Source: [Clostridium] asparagiforme DSM 15981
GTDB taxonomy: Bacteria > Bacillota > Clostridia > Lachnospirales > Lachnospiraceae
DNA: 64,000 nt
NCBI GenBank assembly: GCA_025149125.1
Contig: CP102272.1
Coordinates: 3,844,001-3,908,000, forward strand
Direction: 5' to 3'
The notes beneath the pieces were generated by a model. The model was not told the origin of the DNA and ran no database searches. It worked only from the letters and a program-made list of their open reading frames with translations. The position numbers and the translations under genes are program-made. How positions within the stretch are numbered: the stretch's first letter is position 1; each line of letters starts with the position of its first letter. Positions 1 through 8,215 of the stretch are shown here, piece by piece.

Positions 1-148
1 TTGTCACATCCCCCCGTTCCAGACAGGATTTCAGATTGTACTCGTAGCTCTTTCGCACCCTGTCCGGGTGGGATTTCCCGTGGCTGTATCCGATCTCATA
101 GGGCGCGCCTCTTGAGATCACAACCGGAATCCCGCCTATTTCCTTCAT
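1..148 (-). CDS. C45 family peptidase / acyltransferase, 5' part only
   Basis: This is the N-terminal 49 codons of a gene cut by the left edge of the window. The start ATG at 146-148 is preceded by a good ribosome binding site (GAAGGGAG). The visible protein begins MKEIGGIPVVISRGAPYEIG and continues YSHGKSHPDRV. The pattern G-x-P-Y-E-x-G-x-x-H-G near the N terminus is typical of the acyl-CoA:6-aminopenicillanic acid acyltransferase / C45 (Ntn-hydrolase) family. These enzymes hydrolyse or transfer acyl groups on amides; the catalytic Cys would lie beyond the window. It follows the DapA-like gene by 81 bases and is probably the third gene of that operon. Family assignment is fair, substrate unknown. 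Confidence 0.6.
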   Translation of the reverse strand, partial: MKEIGGIPVVISRGAPYEIGYSHGKSHPDRVRKSYEYNLKSCLERGDVT

Positions 149-229
149 TATCACACTTCTCCCTTCTAAACGATCCATGTCAGCCGCCGTTTCCGAGCGC
201 CGCAGTTTACCGCGTTGTTTACCGCCTCC

Positions 230-1129
230 CTAAATCAGCCCCGCCGCGCGCATCGCCCGCCGCATATTCTCCAGCGTTTTCCCCTCTCCGGTAAGCAGAT
301 TGGGCCGGTAGGGCTCTCCCACCGCCTGCCCCCGCAGCCTGGCCATATCCTTGGCCGCCACCGGGAAGCTGGCTCCGTCCATGGCCAGCCGGACCGGATT
401 CAGCTTGTACTGGGCTTCCAGGGCTCCGTTTAAATCTCCGGCAACATATTTATTGTAAATGTCCGTGATCAGCTCCGGCATGAAATTGGCCGCCGTGCAG
501 ACCCCGCCCACCGCCCCGTGGCACATGGAGGCGTAGAGCAGCGTATCCTTGCCCCCGAAGATTTTAAATCCCGTGTGCCGGGTTCTGCGGATAAATTCCT
601 CCATCTGGGTGATGTCTCCGCTGGTGTCCTTCATGCCCACGATATTCGGCACTTCCTCAGCCAGGCGCTGCACCAGATTTCCCGACAGGGTGTAGCCCAC
701 CCGGCCCGGGTTGTTGTACAGAAGCATGGGCGTATCCGGCACGGATTCCCCGATGGTCTTAAAATGCAGGAACAGCTCTTCCTCCGTGGGTTTTAAAAAC
801 ATGGGCTGGAGCACGGAAATGCCGTCCGCCCTGCATCGAACCGCCATCTGCGCCAGCCGGACGCATTTTTTCGTGCTGATGGCCCCGATTCCAAAATACA
901 CGGGCACCCGGCCGTTTGTCTGGTCCACGATGATGTTCAGCCCGCGCTCCATCTCGCCGTCCTCCACCATGTAGAATTCGCCGTTACTACCAAAGGCAAG
1001 AATCCCCAGCACGCCGCCCTCGATGACAAAGTCCACATGCCGGCGCATGGCCGCCTCATCGATCCGTTCTTCCCCGTCGATGATCGTGAGAATCGGGACG
1101 ATCACTCCTTTAATAAACTCTGTGTTCAT
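230..1129 (-). CDS. DapA/NanA-superfamily class I aldolase or lyase
   Basis: A 299-residue TIM-barrel protein of the dihydrodipicolinate synthase / N-acetylneuraminate lyase superfamily, of full family length. The Schiff-base lysine is K167 in VGMKDTSGD and the partner tyrosine is Y138 in LLYNNPGR. The glycine-rich substrate loop reads FGSNGE (47-51) where DapA has GTTGE, so it is probably not the lysine-pathway enzyme. It more likely cleaves or forms a 2-oxo sugar-acid type substrate with pyruvate (inference). It starts 24 bases after the GarR-like reductase gene, with a binding site AAGGGG before the ATG, so the two are surely cotranscribed. An aldolase plus a tartronate-semialdehyde-type reductase is a usual pairing in sugar-acid catabolism. 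Confidence 0.85.
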   Translation of the reverse strand: MNTEFIKGVIVPILTIIDGEERIDEAAMRRHVDFVIEGGVLGILAFGSNGEFYMVEDGEMERGLNIIVDQTNGRVPVYFGIGAISTKKCVRLAQMAVRCRADGISVLQPMFLKPTEEELFLHFKTIGESVPDTPMLLYNNPGRVGYTLSGNLVQRLAEEVPNIVGMKDTSGDITQMEEFIRRTRHTGFKIFGGKDTLLYASMCHGAVGGVCTAANFMPELITDIYNKYVAGDLNGALEAQYKLNPVRLAMDGASFPVAAKDMARLRGQAVGEPYRPNLLTGEGKTLENMRRAMRAAGLI

Positions 1130-1153
1130 ATTGAATTTCCCCTTATCGGTACC

Positions 1154-2038
1154 TCAGGACTTTACGGTGACATTTGACAGCTTCTCATAGAACCGCACAA
1201 TACTGGAGTGGTCCTCCTTGTCGCAGCCGTCCGCCTTCACGCTCTGCATGATCTCCATCAGCTGCCCGCTGAGCGGAACCGGGGCGCTGATGGCGTGAGC
1301 CGCGTTCAGGGCGTTGGTCAGATCCTTGATGTGAAGCTCCACGCGAAAGCCCGGCTTGAAATTTCCCGCAAGCATCATCGGCGCTTTGGCGTCCATCACC
1401 GTGGAGCCCGCCAGGCCGCCCCGGATCGCCTGGTATACCAGTTCCGGATCCGTGCCCGCCTTTTTCGCAAAGGTCAGCGCCTCTGCCACCGCCGCGATAT
1501 TGACAGCCACCACGATCTGGTTTGCCAGCTTGGCCACATTTCCCGAGCCCAGCTCCCCCACATAGACCACGGAACCGGCCATCGCCATCAGAAGATCGTA
1601 GTAGCGGTCAAACAGCTCACGTTTTCCGCCCACCATGACGGAAATGGTGCCGTCAATGGCCTTTGGTTCGCCGCCGGACACCGGAGCATCCAACATTTCA
1701 ATCCCCTTTTTTGCAAGCTCAGCCCCGATGGCCTTGCTCTCCGTAGGATCAATGGAACTCATGTCGATGAGCACGGTTCCGGGTTTCGCGCCCTGTGCAA
1801 CCCCGTTTTCCCCCAGAACAGCCGCCCTCACATGAGGAGAATTGGGCACCATGGTGATCACCACCTGGCAGGCTCCCGCCACCCCGGCCCCGTTGGCCGC
1901 GGTCTGCGCCCCGGCCGCGGCCAGCTCCGCCACCGCCTCTTGGTTCAGATCCGCAACAACCAGATCGTATCCGGCTTTCAGCAGATTTTTCGCCATCGGT
2001 TTCCCCATAATGCCCAATCCAACGAATCCAACCCTCAT
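1154..2038 (-). CDS. 3-hydroxyisobutyrate dehydrogenase-family NAD(P)-dependent reductase (GarR-like)
   Basis: A 294-residue beta-hydroxyacid dehydrogenase, the family of tartronate semialdehyde reductase (GarR) and 3-hydroxyisobutyrate dehydrogenase. The N terminus MRVGFVGLGIMGKPMAKNLL carries the GxGxxG dinucleotide motif. DAPVSGG (118-123) is the substrate-binding signature and K170 in SGNVAKLANQ is the catalytic lysine. I chose the ATG at 2038 because AAAGGAGG lies 7 bases upstream; an in-frame extension to 2104 would run through the promoter. It is the first gene of an operon with the DapA-like and C45 genes. The predicted operator-promoter just upstream and the adjacent PrpR_N-type regulator suggest inducible control. 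Exact substrate not determinable. Confidence 0.88.
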   Translation of the reverse strand: MRVGFVGLGIMGKPMAKNLLKAGYDLVVADLNQEAVAELAAAGAQTAANGAGVAGACQVVITMVPNSPHVRAAVLGENGVAQGAKPGTVLIDMSSIDPTESKAIGAELAKKGIEMLDAPVSGGEPKAIDGTISVMVGGKRELFDRYYDLLMAMAGSVVYVGELGSGNVAKLANQIVVAVNIAAVAEALTFAKKAGTDPELVYQAIRGGLAGSTVMDAKAPMMLAGNFKPGFRVELHIKDLTNALNAAHAISAPVPLSGQLMEIMQSVKADGCDKEDHSSIVRFYEKLSNVTVKS

Positions 2039-2062
2039 TTGATTGTCCTCCTTTACAATTTT

Positions 2063-2097
2063 GTCTTGATTATAAAACAAGACTTTTAGGAAAACTA
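2063..2097 (-). promoter_or_regulatory. Predicted promoter with overlapping operator for the reductase operon
   Basis: On the minus strand a perfect 6-9-6 inverted repeat GTCTTG-N9-CAAGAC (2063-2083) encloses a -10 hexamer TATAAT (2069-2074). The region one spacer upstream (TAGTTT) is a poor -35. A good -10 inside a palindrome with a weak -35 suggests a regulated SigA promoter. The leader to the ATG at 2038 would be about 24 bases. No GG-N10-GC sigma-54 element is present here. Prediction only. Confidence 0.42.
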
Positions 2098-2150
2098 TCG
2101 GCATAGTCTCTAAAACAACTATATTTTTATATGCAAATATAATAATCGTT

Positions 2151-2194
2151 CAAAAAAAGAAACTGTATTGAAATTTTAGTTTCAATACAGTTTC
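2151..2194 (-). terminator. Rho-independent terminator after the PrpR-like regulator gene
   Basis: A perfect 15-bp inverted repeat (GAAACTGTATTGAAA at 2159-2173 against 2180-2194) with a 6-base loop is followed on the minus strand by a run of seven T (2152-2158). It lies about 40 bases past the stop at 2232 and separates the regulator transcript from the reductase operon. Confidence 0.82.
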
Positions 2195-2231
2195 ACATCT
2201 TAGAACGCTTTGGGATCACGTTTTATATGAT

Positions 2232-4175
2232 TCACTTCATTCCCGTACTTCCGCCGTCCGCCCCTCCGATCTCGTATTTCTTCATATAACGCCACAGCGT
2301 GGACTTGCTGATCCCCATCGCCCTGGCCACCTCCTGACGCTTCCCCCCGTATTCCTGAAGCAGGGCGCGAATCTTCCGCTCCCGCGCATCCATGGCGCGT
2401 TCTCCGGACGCGGACGGCGTCTCTCCCATGCGCTTGGTCCCGGGACCCGGATCGGATGCCGGGCCGGAATACAGGCTCCGCAGCGTTTCCTTCACGGAAA
2501 TCTCGTCCAGGGAACGCTTTTCCGCCGTCAGGATCAGGCACTCGCAGAATGCTTCCACCTGGATTAAATTTCCATTCCAGGGATAATCCAGCAGCACCTT
2601 GTACGCGCCCTCGGTGAGCACGTGATGTCTGGCGCAGGTTTCGCAGCTTTTCCGGATGCACTGCCGGATTTTTTCGCGCAAATCCTCCTTCCGCTCCCTC
2701 AGCGGCGGAATCCGGATCACCAGCCCCTGCAGCAGGTAATACAGCTCCGCCAAAAACGCCCCGGACGCCGTCTCCCGGCCCAGGTCCCGCCCGGACGCCG
2801 CGATGATCCGCACGTCCAGCGTCCGCTTCTGGAAATCCCCCTTGCGCAGATAGCGCTTGCTGCGGATCAATTTAGCCAGCTTGTACTGGTTGTCCGGCGT
2901 CAGCGACTCAATGGATTCAATGAACAGGGTCCCTCCGTCCACAAAGGGCAGGATGCCCGATTGCCCGAAGATCAGATTCTCCTGCTGCTCCCCGGTCTGC
3001 CCCACGCATGAAACGGCCGCATACGGCCCCTGGCTGCGCAGGCTCTGGTTGTGGATGGCCTGAGCCATAAGGCTTAACTCCGTCCCCGGCTCCCCTGTAA
3101 GAAGCACCGCACGCTCCGAAAGCGCGAACAGGCGGGCCCGTTTGACGCAAATCTGCATCTGCTGGGATTTCTGCAAAATGTCCTCGAACTGCCCCAGGGC
3201 CACCAGTCCCTTGTGACGGGCCCTCTCCGAGCGCTCCTTATCCGATCTCCCGGTATCCGGCCTGGGGCGGCGCTGTACGGGGCTGCAGGTCAGGATAATG
3301 CCGTCCACCTTACCCTCGATCACAATGGGGGCCAGCACCGCCAGCACGGAGTTGCGGCGCACCTGCAGAAACAGGGAGTCGTTATCCCGCTTGTTCTCCA
3401 CCAGATTCCGAAACATTTCCGGATCAATGTCCCGAAACACCCGAAACAGGGAACGCCCGCGGTAGGCCGCCTCCTTCTCCCCCAAAAGCTCCTCCATAAT
3501 GGGATTCATGGCCGTGATCTTCCCCTCGGAGTCCGTGCGCATCACACCGTTTAGGGAATTGTCCAAAAGCGCTTCAAACTGGGCCTCCTTGCGCTTCTCC
3601 ACCCCCATGGCATAGTCCATGCGCTCCGCGATGGCCATAGCGTTGCGCATGGAATCCTCCGTGGGTGAGAGGAACAGGGAGGGGATGCCGTACTCCGTGG
3701 CCACGCTGACCGCCGTGTCGCCTCCGATGATCAGATCGGCCTGCTCCTTAGCCGCCTTTCTGGCCGTCTGCTCCAGCTCCTCCCCGGCGGATGCGAAGTA
3801 GGTGCGCAGCTCAATGTCGTAGATCATATCGAAGAAGGACATATCGCAGAACATGTTTTTAAAACCCACCACCGCGATCACCGGGTGCTCCTTCTTTAAA
3901 ATCTGCTTCGCCTTCATGACCAGCAGGGCCATCTCCTGGGCCGTCATCACGATCTCCGCCACCGGGATATCCGTATACTGCTTGATCATGGATGCCTGCA
4001 GGCCCCTGGCGATGATCAGCGTGGCGCCCCCCGCGATGGCTTTTCTGGCCTCAATCACCGTGTCCTTGGTCTCTATGACCCGCATCTCCCCGATCTCAAA
4101 TTTCTTTTCCTGTAAAATATTATGGGCCTGGTGAAGCATCTCCTCCCGGGACACCAGCAGAACAATTTTCCCCAT
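2232..4175 (-). CDS. PrpR_N-type regulator with a degenerate sigma-54 AAA+ domain
   Basis: A 647-residue regulator. The N-terminal ~190 residues look like the PrpR_N sensory domain (KIVLLVSREEMLHQA start, a second lobe near IIGGDTAVSVATEYGIPS). A PAS domain follows (about 205-310), then an AAA+ sigma-54-activator-like domain (about 335-560) and a C-terminal Fis/HTH_8 helix-turn-helix (EVARAMGISKSTLWRYMKK). The AAA+ part has lost its chemistry: Walker A reads GEPGTELS instead of GETGTGKE, Walker B reads GTLFIESI instead of GTLFLDEI, the GAFTGA loop is deleted, and the arginine-finger segment is ELYYLL. It therefore probably cannot remodel sigma-54 holoenzyme and would act as a DNA-binding regulator. 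The start at 4175 has AGGAGG 7 bases upstream; the GTG at 4181 is too close. The gene next downstream is the reductase operon, its likely target. Confidence 0.82.
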   Translation of the reverse strand: MGKIVLLVSREEMLHQAHNILQEKKFEIGEMRVIETKDTVIEARKAIAGGATLIIARGLQASMIKQYTDIPVAEIVMTAQEMALLVMKAKQILKKEHPVIAVVGFKNMFCDMSFFDMIYDIELRTYFASAGEELEQTARKAAKEQADLIIGGDTAVSVATEYGIPSLFLSPTEDSMRNAMAIAERMDYAMGVEKRKEAQFEALLDNSLNGVMRTDSEGKITAMNPIMEELLGEKEAAYRGRSLFRVFRDIDPEMFRNLVENKRDNDSLFLQVRRNSVLAVLAPIVIEGKVDGIILTCSPVQRRPRPDTGRSDKERSERARHKGLVALGQFEDILQKSQQMQICVKRARLFALSERAVLLTGEPGTELSLMAQAIHNQSLRSQGPYAAVSCVGQTGEQQENLIFGQSGILPFVDGGTLFIESIESLTPDNQYKLAKLIRSKRYLRKGDFQKRTLDVRIIAASGRDLGRETASGAFLAELYYLLQGLVIRIPPLRERKEDLREKIRQCIRKSCETCARHHVLTEGAYKVLLDYPWNGNLIQVEAFCECLILTAEKRSLDEISVKETLRSLYSGPASDPGPGTKRMGETPSASGERAMDARERKIRALLQEYGGKRQEVARAMGISKSTLWRYMKKYEIGGADGGSTGMK

Positions 4176-4191
4176 GATCACCCCTCCTGTC

Positions 4192-4701
4192 TCAAATGCC
4201 GGACGGATCCTCTCCTCCCTCCGCCAGCCTCAACCCCGCATACCGGCTGTAAGCCTCCCGTCTCGCGGAGCTGTACCCCCAGGAATCCCGAAACTCCGCC
4301 TCCCAGGCCCAACGTTTCCCCATCAGCACGTCCACCGCCTCCCGGTATTCCGGTTTCCGGTACAGGTCCTCCAGGAACTCGTCCAGGTAATCGCTGCTGC
4401 CCCACACGCTGAACCGGACGCTGTACCGGTAGCGGATCACGCCGTCCCCCTCCCGTCTGCGCCGCTTGACAACCGGGTCCGTATCCGTCCAGTCCTCAAT
4501 CTCCCGGATTTCCGCAAACGTCCCCTCAGGCTCCGACGGCTCCACCGCATAGCAGACCGCCCCGCGCACCTCGTACGGCTCAAATTCCGCCTCGGATATG
4601 ATCCCCTGTTCCAGATCCCGGATCAGCCTGATCAGACAGTCCGGGACACTTCGCTCCATGCCGAAAAAAGTCAGCTCAAAAGAGGGCGTCCCTCCCATCA
4701 T
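4192..4701 (-). CDS. Hypothetical protein between Nudix gene and regulator
   Basis: A 169-residue, charged, apparently cytosolic protein with no signal peptide or membrane segment. I do not recognise the family. It has many acidic and aromatic residues (for instance DWTDTDPVV, YRYSVRFSVWGSSDYL) and a C-terminal region rich in Arg, Trp and Tyr. A strong binding site AGGAGGTGGC sits just before two consecutive ATG codons (4701 and 4698); either could be used. It begins 14 bases after the Nudix stop and ends 16 bases before the regulator start, so the three genes probably form one transcript from the promoter at 5384-5412. No function is proposed. Confidence 0.7.
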   Translation of the reverse strand: MMGGTPSFELTFFGMERSVPDCLIRLIRDLEQGIISEAEFEPYEVRGAVCYAVEPSEPEGTFAEIREIEDWTDTDPVVKRRRREGDGVIRYRYSVRFSVWGSSDYLDEFLEDLYRKPEYREAVDVLMGKRWAWEAEFRDSWGYSSARREAYSRYAGLRLAEGGEDPSGI

Positions 4702-4715
4702 GCCACCTCCTGCCG

Positions 4716-5321
4716 CTATTTTTCAACCAGTTCCGTTCCAATCTTCCGGTCCGCCCTCCACCGTCGCAGCTTCTCGTTGAGCTTTCCGTAAACCCGTTCC
4801 TTAAACCACGGCTCCGTGGAGGCTTTCACCGCCTCCTCCAGGCCGAACCAGGCCACGCCGCTGTTCTCATCCGCTTTCATGGACAGCGCGTCCCCTTCCC
4901 TGGCCTCCAGCAGGTAGGTCAGATTCAGGTGTAGGTGGGACGGCACGTATTTCCCGCGCTTTTCATGTCCGTCCACGGTGAGAATTTCCAGGGAAAATAT
5001 CTCCTCCGACAGGGGCCTCACATGGATAACGCCGCTCTCCTCCCCCACCTCCCGCAGGGCCACGGCCAGCAAGTCCCGCTCTCCGTCCGCATGTCCGCCC
5101 AGCCAGGACCAGGAATGGTAAATGTTGTGGTAGGCCATCAGCACCTTGTCCCGGTTCTCGTTCACCACCCAGGCCGAAGCCGTCATGTGGGCCGTCAGGT
5201 TTTCCCTGGAATACACGTCCTCCACCCCTGAGAGCAGCCTTAACAGCACCTCCCGGTCCCGCTCCTCCTGTTCGTTAAAGGGTTTATATTCCCTGATCTT
5301 CTGAATCATCTCATCCGCCAT
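4716..5321 (-). CDS. Nudix hydrolase
   Basis: A 201-residue Nudix-superfamily hydrolase. The Nudix helix is clear: GGHADGE followed by LREVGEESGV, giving the REuxEE metal-binding core. The spacing between the glycine and RE segments is one residue off the textbook G-x5-E-x7-RE count, a variant I recall from related Firmicutes proteins that carry GGHADG. These enzymes hydrolyse nucleoside diphosphates linked to another moiety; the substrate here is unknown. The frame is open up to a TTG at 5381, but a SigA promoter places the transcript start at about 5377. The ATG at 5321 (MADEMIQKIREYKPF), behind GAGAGG, is therefore the start. First gene of a likely Nudix-hypothetical-regulator operon. Confidence 0.85.
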   Translation of the reverse strand: MADEMIQKIREYKPFNEQEERDREVLLRLLSGVEDVYSRENLTAHMTASAWVVNENRDKVLMAYHNIYHSWSWLGGHADGERDLLAVALREVGEESGVIHVRPLSEEIFSLEILTVDGHEKRGKYVPSHLHLNLTYLLEAREGDALSMKADENSGVAWFGLEEAVKASTEPWFKERVYGKLNEKLRRWRADRKIGTELVEK

Positions 5322-5383
5322 GGCTGCGCTTCCTCTCCGCCCCGGACCGCGTCCGAAGCTCTCGTTTCTCTTCTGTTCCAATT

Positions 5384-5412
5384 ATTGTAACACGCCCCAA
5401 AAGCCCCGTCAA
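5384..5412 (-). promoter_or_regulatory. SigA promoter of the Nudix gene
   Basis: Minus-strand TTGACG (5407-5412), an exact 17-base spacer, and TACAAT (5384-5389). Transcription would begin near 5377, giving a leader of about 55 bases to the ATG at 5321. Confidence 0.72.
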
Positions 5413-5480
5413 CGCAGACCGCTCCCGGCCTTAGCAAACGTTAGCAAACTCCCGCACCCCCGCGCAGCTACCAAAAAGGG

Positions 5481-5518
5481 CCTAAAAAGAGCCGGGCATT
5501 TCACAGCCGCCCGGCCCT
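5481..5518 (-). terminator. Terminator after the first DAACS symporter gene
   Basis: Minus-strand stem AGAGGGCCGGGC (5507-5518) pairs with GCCCGGCTCT (5486-5495), with a two-base bulge, followed by a short T run. It lies about 75 bases past the symporter stop at 5592. Confidence 0.75.
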
Positions 5519-5591
5519 CTTTCCATTTATTTGAATCCAATAAGCCGCTTACACAGCCCCAGACCCACTTTTAAGGATTCGATCCCTATGT

Positions 5592-6842
5592 TTAAGCCTC
5601 AACCTCGCCGGAAGCGATCCGTTTGGCCAGCCACTCCTTGCCCTCCACCATACGTGCGATCATCATGGAAGCGATGGCGTCGCCGCTGGCGTTTAAGCAG
5701 GTTGCAGCCGGGTCAAACAGGAAGCCCAGGGTAGCGATTAACGGAAATGCTTCCGCTGGGAAGCCGAACAGGCTGACGATCAGCATCTCGCCCACCAGGC
5801 CGCCGCCCGGAGCGCCGGACAGCACGAATGCGCTGAGGATCGCCACCACAATGGCCATGGCGTAGGTGCCAACGCCCGTGAAGGGCTGGCCGAACACGCC
5901 GAACAGGAACGCGATCTTCACGATGGAGGACAGCACGGAACCGTCCATATGCATGGTTGCGCCCATGGGAAGCACGATGTTGCTGATGTCCTCGGGAACG
6001 CCCATTTTCTTACAGGCCTCCATGTTCACCGGGATGGTTGCGACGGAGCTCTGCGTGGCAAACGCCGTGATGGCCGGGCTGAAAATGTTCTTCAGCATGC
6101 GCTTCACGCCCTCGGTTCCGCCTGCAAAGTAAGCGTAAGCCGGGAAGGCCACCGCCACGTAAACCAGGCACATGGGGTAATACACCAGCATGGAGCGGCC
6201 GTAGTCGCCGATCAGCTCGGGTCCGAACTCGCCCACCAGGTTGGCAAAGTACGCGCCCAGTCCGATGGGAGCCAGCTTCATGATCAGGCCCACGATCTTG
6301 AAAATGATATCGTTTAAGTTGTTGAGCAGTTTACCCACCGGGCTCTCCTCGCCGCCGCAGGCGCTGACGCAGATACCGGAAATGATGGCGAACACGATGA
6401 TCGGCAGCATGTTGCTGCGGCTCATCAGACCGGAGAAATCGTTTACGGTCAGGGAATTTACAATCATATCCCCCACGCTGGCCGCCTCCGCCATCTCAGC
6501 GTTTGCGAACTGGATGGAGGTGTTGGCCGCCGGAGGCCAGATGTTGACCACGGTCAGCACCAGCGCGGCCGCAAACAGGCCGGTTACGATAAAGGTCAGC
6601 ACCAGGTTGCCCAGAATCTTGCCAAGCCGCTTCATGTTGACCATGTTTCCAACCGCCGTGGTGATGGACACAAATACCATGGGCACCACGATGGTGAACA
6701 TCAGGTTCAGGAAAATGTCGCCCAGCGGCTTTAATACGGTGGCCTTTTCTCCCAGGGTAACGCCCAAAAGCGCGCCCACTACAATGCCGATTACCAGAAT
6801 GATTGGAAACCGATAGCTCTTCCAAATACTTTTCTTATCCAT
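5592..6842 (-). CDS. Dicarboxylate/amino acid:cation symporter (DAACS, SLC1-like), copy 1
   Basis: A 416-residue integral membrane symporter of the DAACS family (glutamate/aspartate, C4-dicarboxylate and L-cystine carriers). Family marks are the long hydrophobic helices, an SSV-type re-entrant hairpin (FATQSSVATIP), MGATMHMDGSV in helix 7 and LSGAPGGGLVGEM plus DPAATCLNASGD for the second hairpin and helix 8. The ATG at 6842 (MDKKSIWKSYRF) is preceded by GGAGGG; an upstream in-frame extension has no support. It is nearly identical to the copy at 8442-9692. It lies 117 bases downstream of the C-S lyase gene with no promoter seen between them, so it is likely transcribed with the lyase from the sigma-54 promoter at 8198-8215. 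Substrate is uncertain; the lyase hints at cystine or a thioether amino acid. Confidence 0.92.
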   Translation of the reverse strand: MDKKSIWKSYRFPIILVIGIVVGALLGVTLGEKATVLKPLGDIFLNLMFTIVVPMVFVSITTAVGNMVNMKRLGKILGNLVLTFIVTGLFAAALVLTVVNIWPPAANTSIQFANAEMAEAASVGDMIVNSLTVNDFSGLMSRSNMLPIIVFAIISGICVSACGGEESPVGKLLNNLNDIIFKIVGLIMKLAPIGLGAYFANLVGEFGPELIGDYGRSMLVYYPMCLVYVAVAFPAYAYFAGGTEGVKRMLKNIFSPAITAFATQSSVATIPVNMEACKKMGVPEDISNIVLPMGATMHMDGSVLSSIVKIAFLFGVFGQPFTGVGTYAMAIVVAILSAFVLSGAPGGGLVGEMLIVSLFGFPAEAFPLIATLGFLFDPAATCLNASGDAIASMMIARMVEGKEWLAKRIASGEVEA

Positions 6843-6959
6843 ATTCGTCCCTCCATATGTATGTTTTCCTCTGCAATTTACGCCTGTGAGCGCCCCGCGG
6901 GCCACGCGATTCCCATTTCCCGCAGCCGTGGGAGCCGCACAGTTCCCCTTGCCGTAAAT

Positions 6960-8129
6960 TTACAGCGTCTCAACCGCTTCCTTCAGCTGTTTCATCGCCT
7001 GTTCCAGCACGCTTCTGGGGCAGGCCGCGTTGAGCCGCATATACCCGGACAAGCTGCGCCCGAAGGTATAGCCCTCGTTCAGTCCCAGACCGGCTTTCTC
7101 AATCATAAAGCTTCTCAGCTGCTCGTTGTCCATTCCCAGCTCACGGCAGTCCAGCCACACCAGATAGGTGGCGTCCGGAACGCTGGGTTTGATTTTGGGA
7201 ATGTACTTGTCGCAATATTCCTTGATGTAATCGAAGTTCCCGGAGATATACTCCAGAAGCTGCTCCAGCCATTCCTCGCCCTCGTTGTAGGCCGCCTCCA
7301 TTGCCACGGAGCTGAAGGCGTTGTTGCGGTGAATATCCATGTTCATCCAGAACCGGTCGAATTTCTTCTTCATCTCCAGGTTCGGGAAAATGGTGGTGGA
7401 CGCCTGCAGTCCCGCCAGGTTGAAGGTCTTGGTGGCCGACACGCAGGAGATCACCTTGCCCGCGATCTCGGGGGAAAGGGTGGCGGTGGGAATGTGCTTC
7501 CTGCCGTGGAAGATCAGATCGGAATGGATCTCATCGGACACCAGCAGCACGTCGTTGGCGATACAGATATCCGCCATACGCTGTAAATCCTCGCGGCTCC
7601 AGACAATCCCCAGAGGATTGTGGGGGCTGCACAGCAGGAAAATCTTCACTTCCCTGGCCTTTTTCTCAAAATCCTCGAAATCGATGTGCCACGTTCCGTT
7701 TTCCTCCACCAGCTTGTTCTCCACAACCTCCCGCTCCCATGCCTCGGTCACGTCGTAGAACTCGGAGTAAACGGGCGTCTGGATCATCACCTTGTCGCCG
7801 GTGTGGGAAAAGATTTTCACCAGCACGGACAGGGCAGGCACCACGCCCAGGCTCCAGCTCATCAGGGAAGTATCCACATCCCAGTTGTTGCGCCGTTTCT
7901 CCCACCCCTTTACAGCTTCAAAATAGCTGGCCGGTCTGGAAGTGTAGCCCCAGATCCCTTCCTCCGCCTTTTTCACGCAAGCGTCGATAATGGGCTGGGC
8001 GGTCTTAAAGTCCATATCCGCCACCCAAAGCGGAATCACCTTGTCGGTGCCGAACTTCATCACTCTCTCGTCATACTTGGAGGCGCGGTTTCCGCTCCGG
8101 TCAATCACCTGATCAAAATCATATTTCAT
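6960..8129 (-). CDS. MalY/PatB-family PLP-dependent C-S lyase / aminotransferase
   Basis: A 389-residue fold-type I PLP enzyme of the MalY/PatB group, of normal family length. The start MKYDFDQVIDRSGNRASKYD is typical. The cofactor lysine is K234 in SATKTFNLAG, the pyridine-nitrogen aspartate is D199 in VSDEIHSDL, and HNPLG (170-174) is the substrate/cofactor Asn loop. These enzymes cleave C-S bonds of cystathionine, cysteine or cysteine conjugates to pyruvate, ammonia and a thiol; some act as aminotransferases. Flanked by two DAACS symporters and controlled by a sigma-54 promoter, it probably degrades what they import (inference). The start has AAAGGA about 12 bases upstream. Confidence 0.9.
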   Translation of the reverse strand: MKYDFDQVIDRSGNRASKYDERVMKFGTDKVIPLWVADMDFKTAQPIIDACVKKAEEGIWGYTSRPASYFEAVKGWEKRRNNWDVDTSLMSWSLGVVPALSVLVKIFSHTGDKVMIQTPVYSEFYDVTEAWEREVVENKLVEENGTWHIDFEDFEKKAREVKIFLLCSPHNPLGIVWSREDLQRMADICIANDVLLVSDEIHSDLIFHGRKHIPTATLSPEIAGKVISCVSATKTFNLAGLQASTTIFPNLEMKKKFDRFWMNMDIHRNNAFSSVAMEAAYNEGEEWLEQLLEYISGNFDYIKEYCDKYIPKIKPSVPDATYLVWLDCRELGMDNEQLRSFMIEKAGLGLNEGYTFGRSLSGYMRLNAACPRSVLEQAMKQLKEAVETL

Positions 8130-8197
8130 ATCTCATCCATCCTTTCCGCAGCTAGTTTGAGGCTGCCCGGTGTTTTATACCTTATGCCTTAATATAT

Positions 8198-8215
8198 AGC
8201 AATTATCATGCCAAA
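8198..8215 (-). promoter_or_regulatory. Sigma-54 promoter of the C-S lyase / symporter 1 operon
   Basis: Minus-strand TTTGGCAT-GATAA-TTGCT: TGGCAT at 8208-8213 (-24) and TTGCT at 8198-8202 (-12), with the invariant GG and GC exactly 10 bases apart. Leader of roughly 58 bases to the ATG at 8129. A complete sigma-54 activator is encoded nearby at 10015-12252. Confidence 0.82.

Noticed and set aside
2041..2150. Sigma-54 promoter upstream of the reductase operon
   Set aside because: No GG-N10-GC pair with the right flanks; only a SigA-like TATAAT within a palindrome is seen.
5322..5381. TTG start at 5381 for the Nudix protein
   Set aside because: No binding site, and it coincides with the predicted transcript start; the ATG at 5321 fits the family N terminus.
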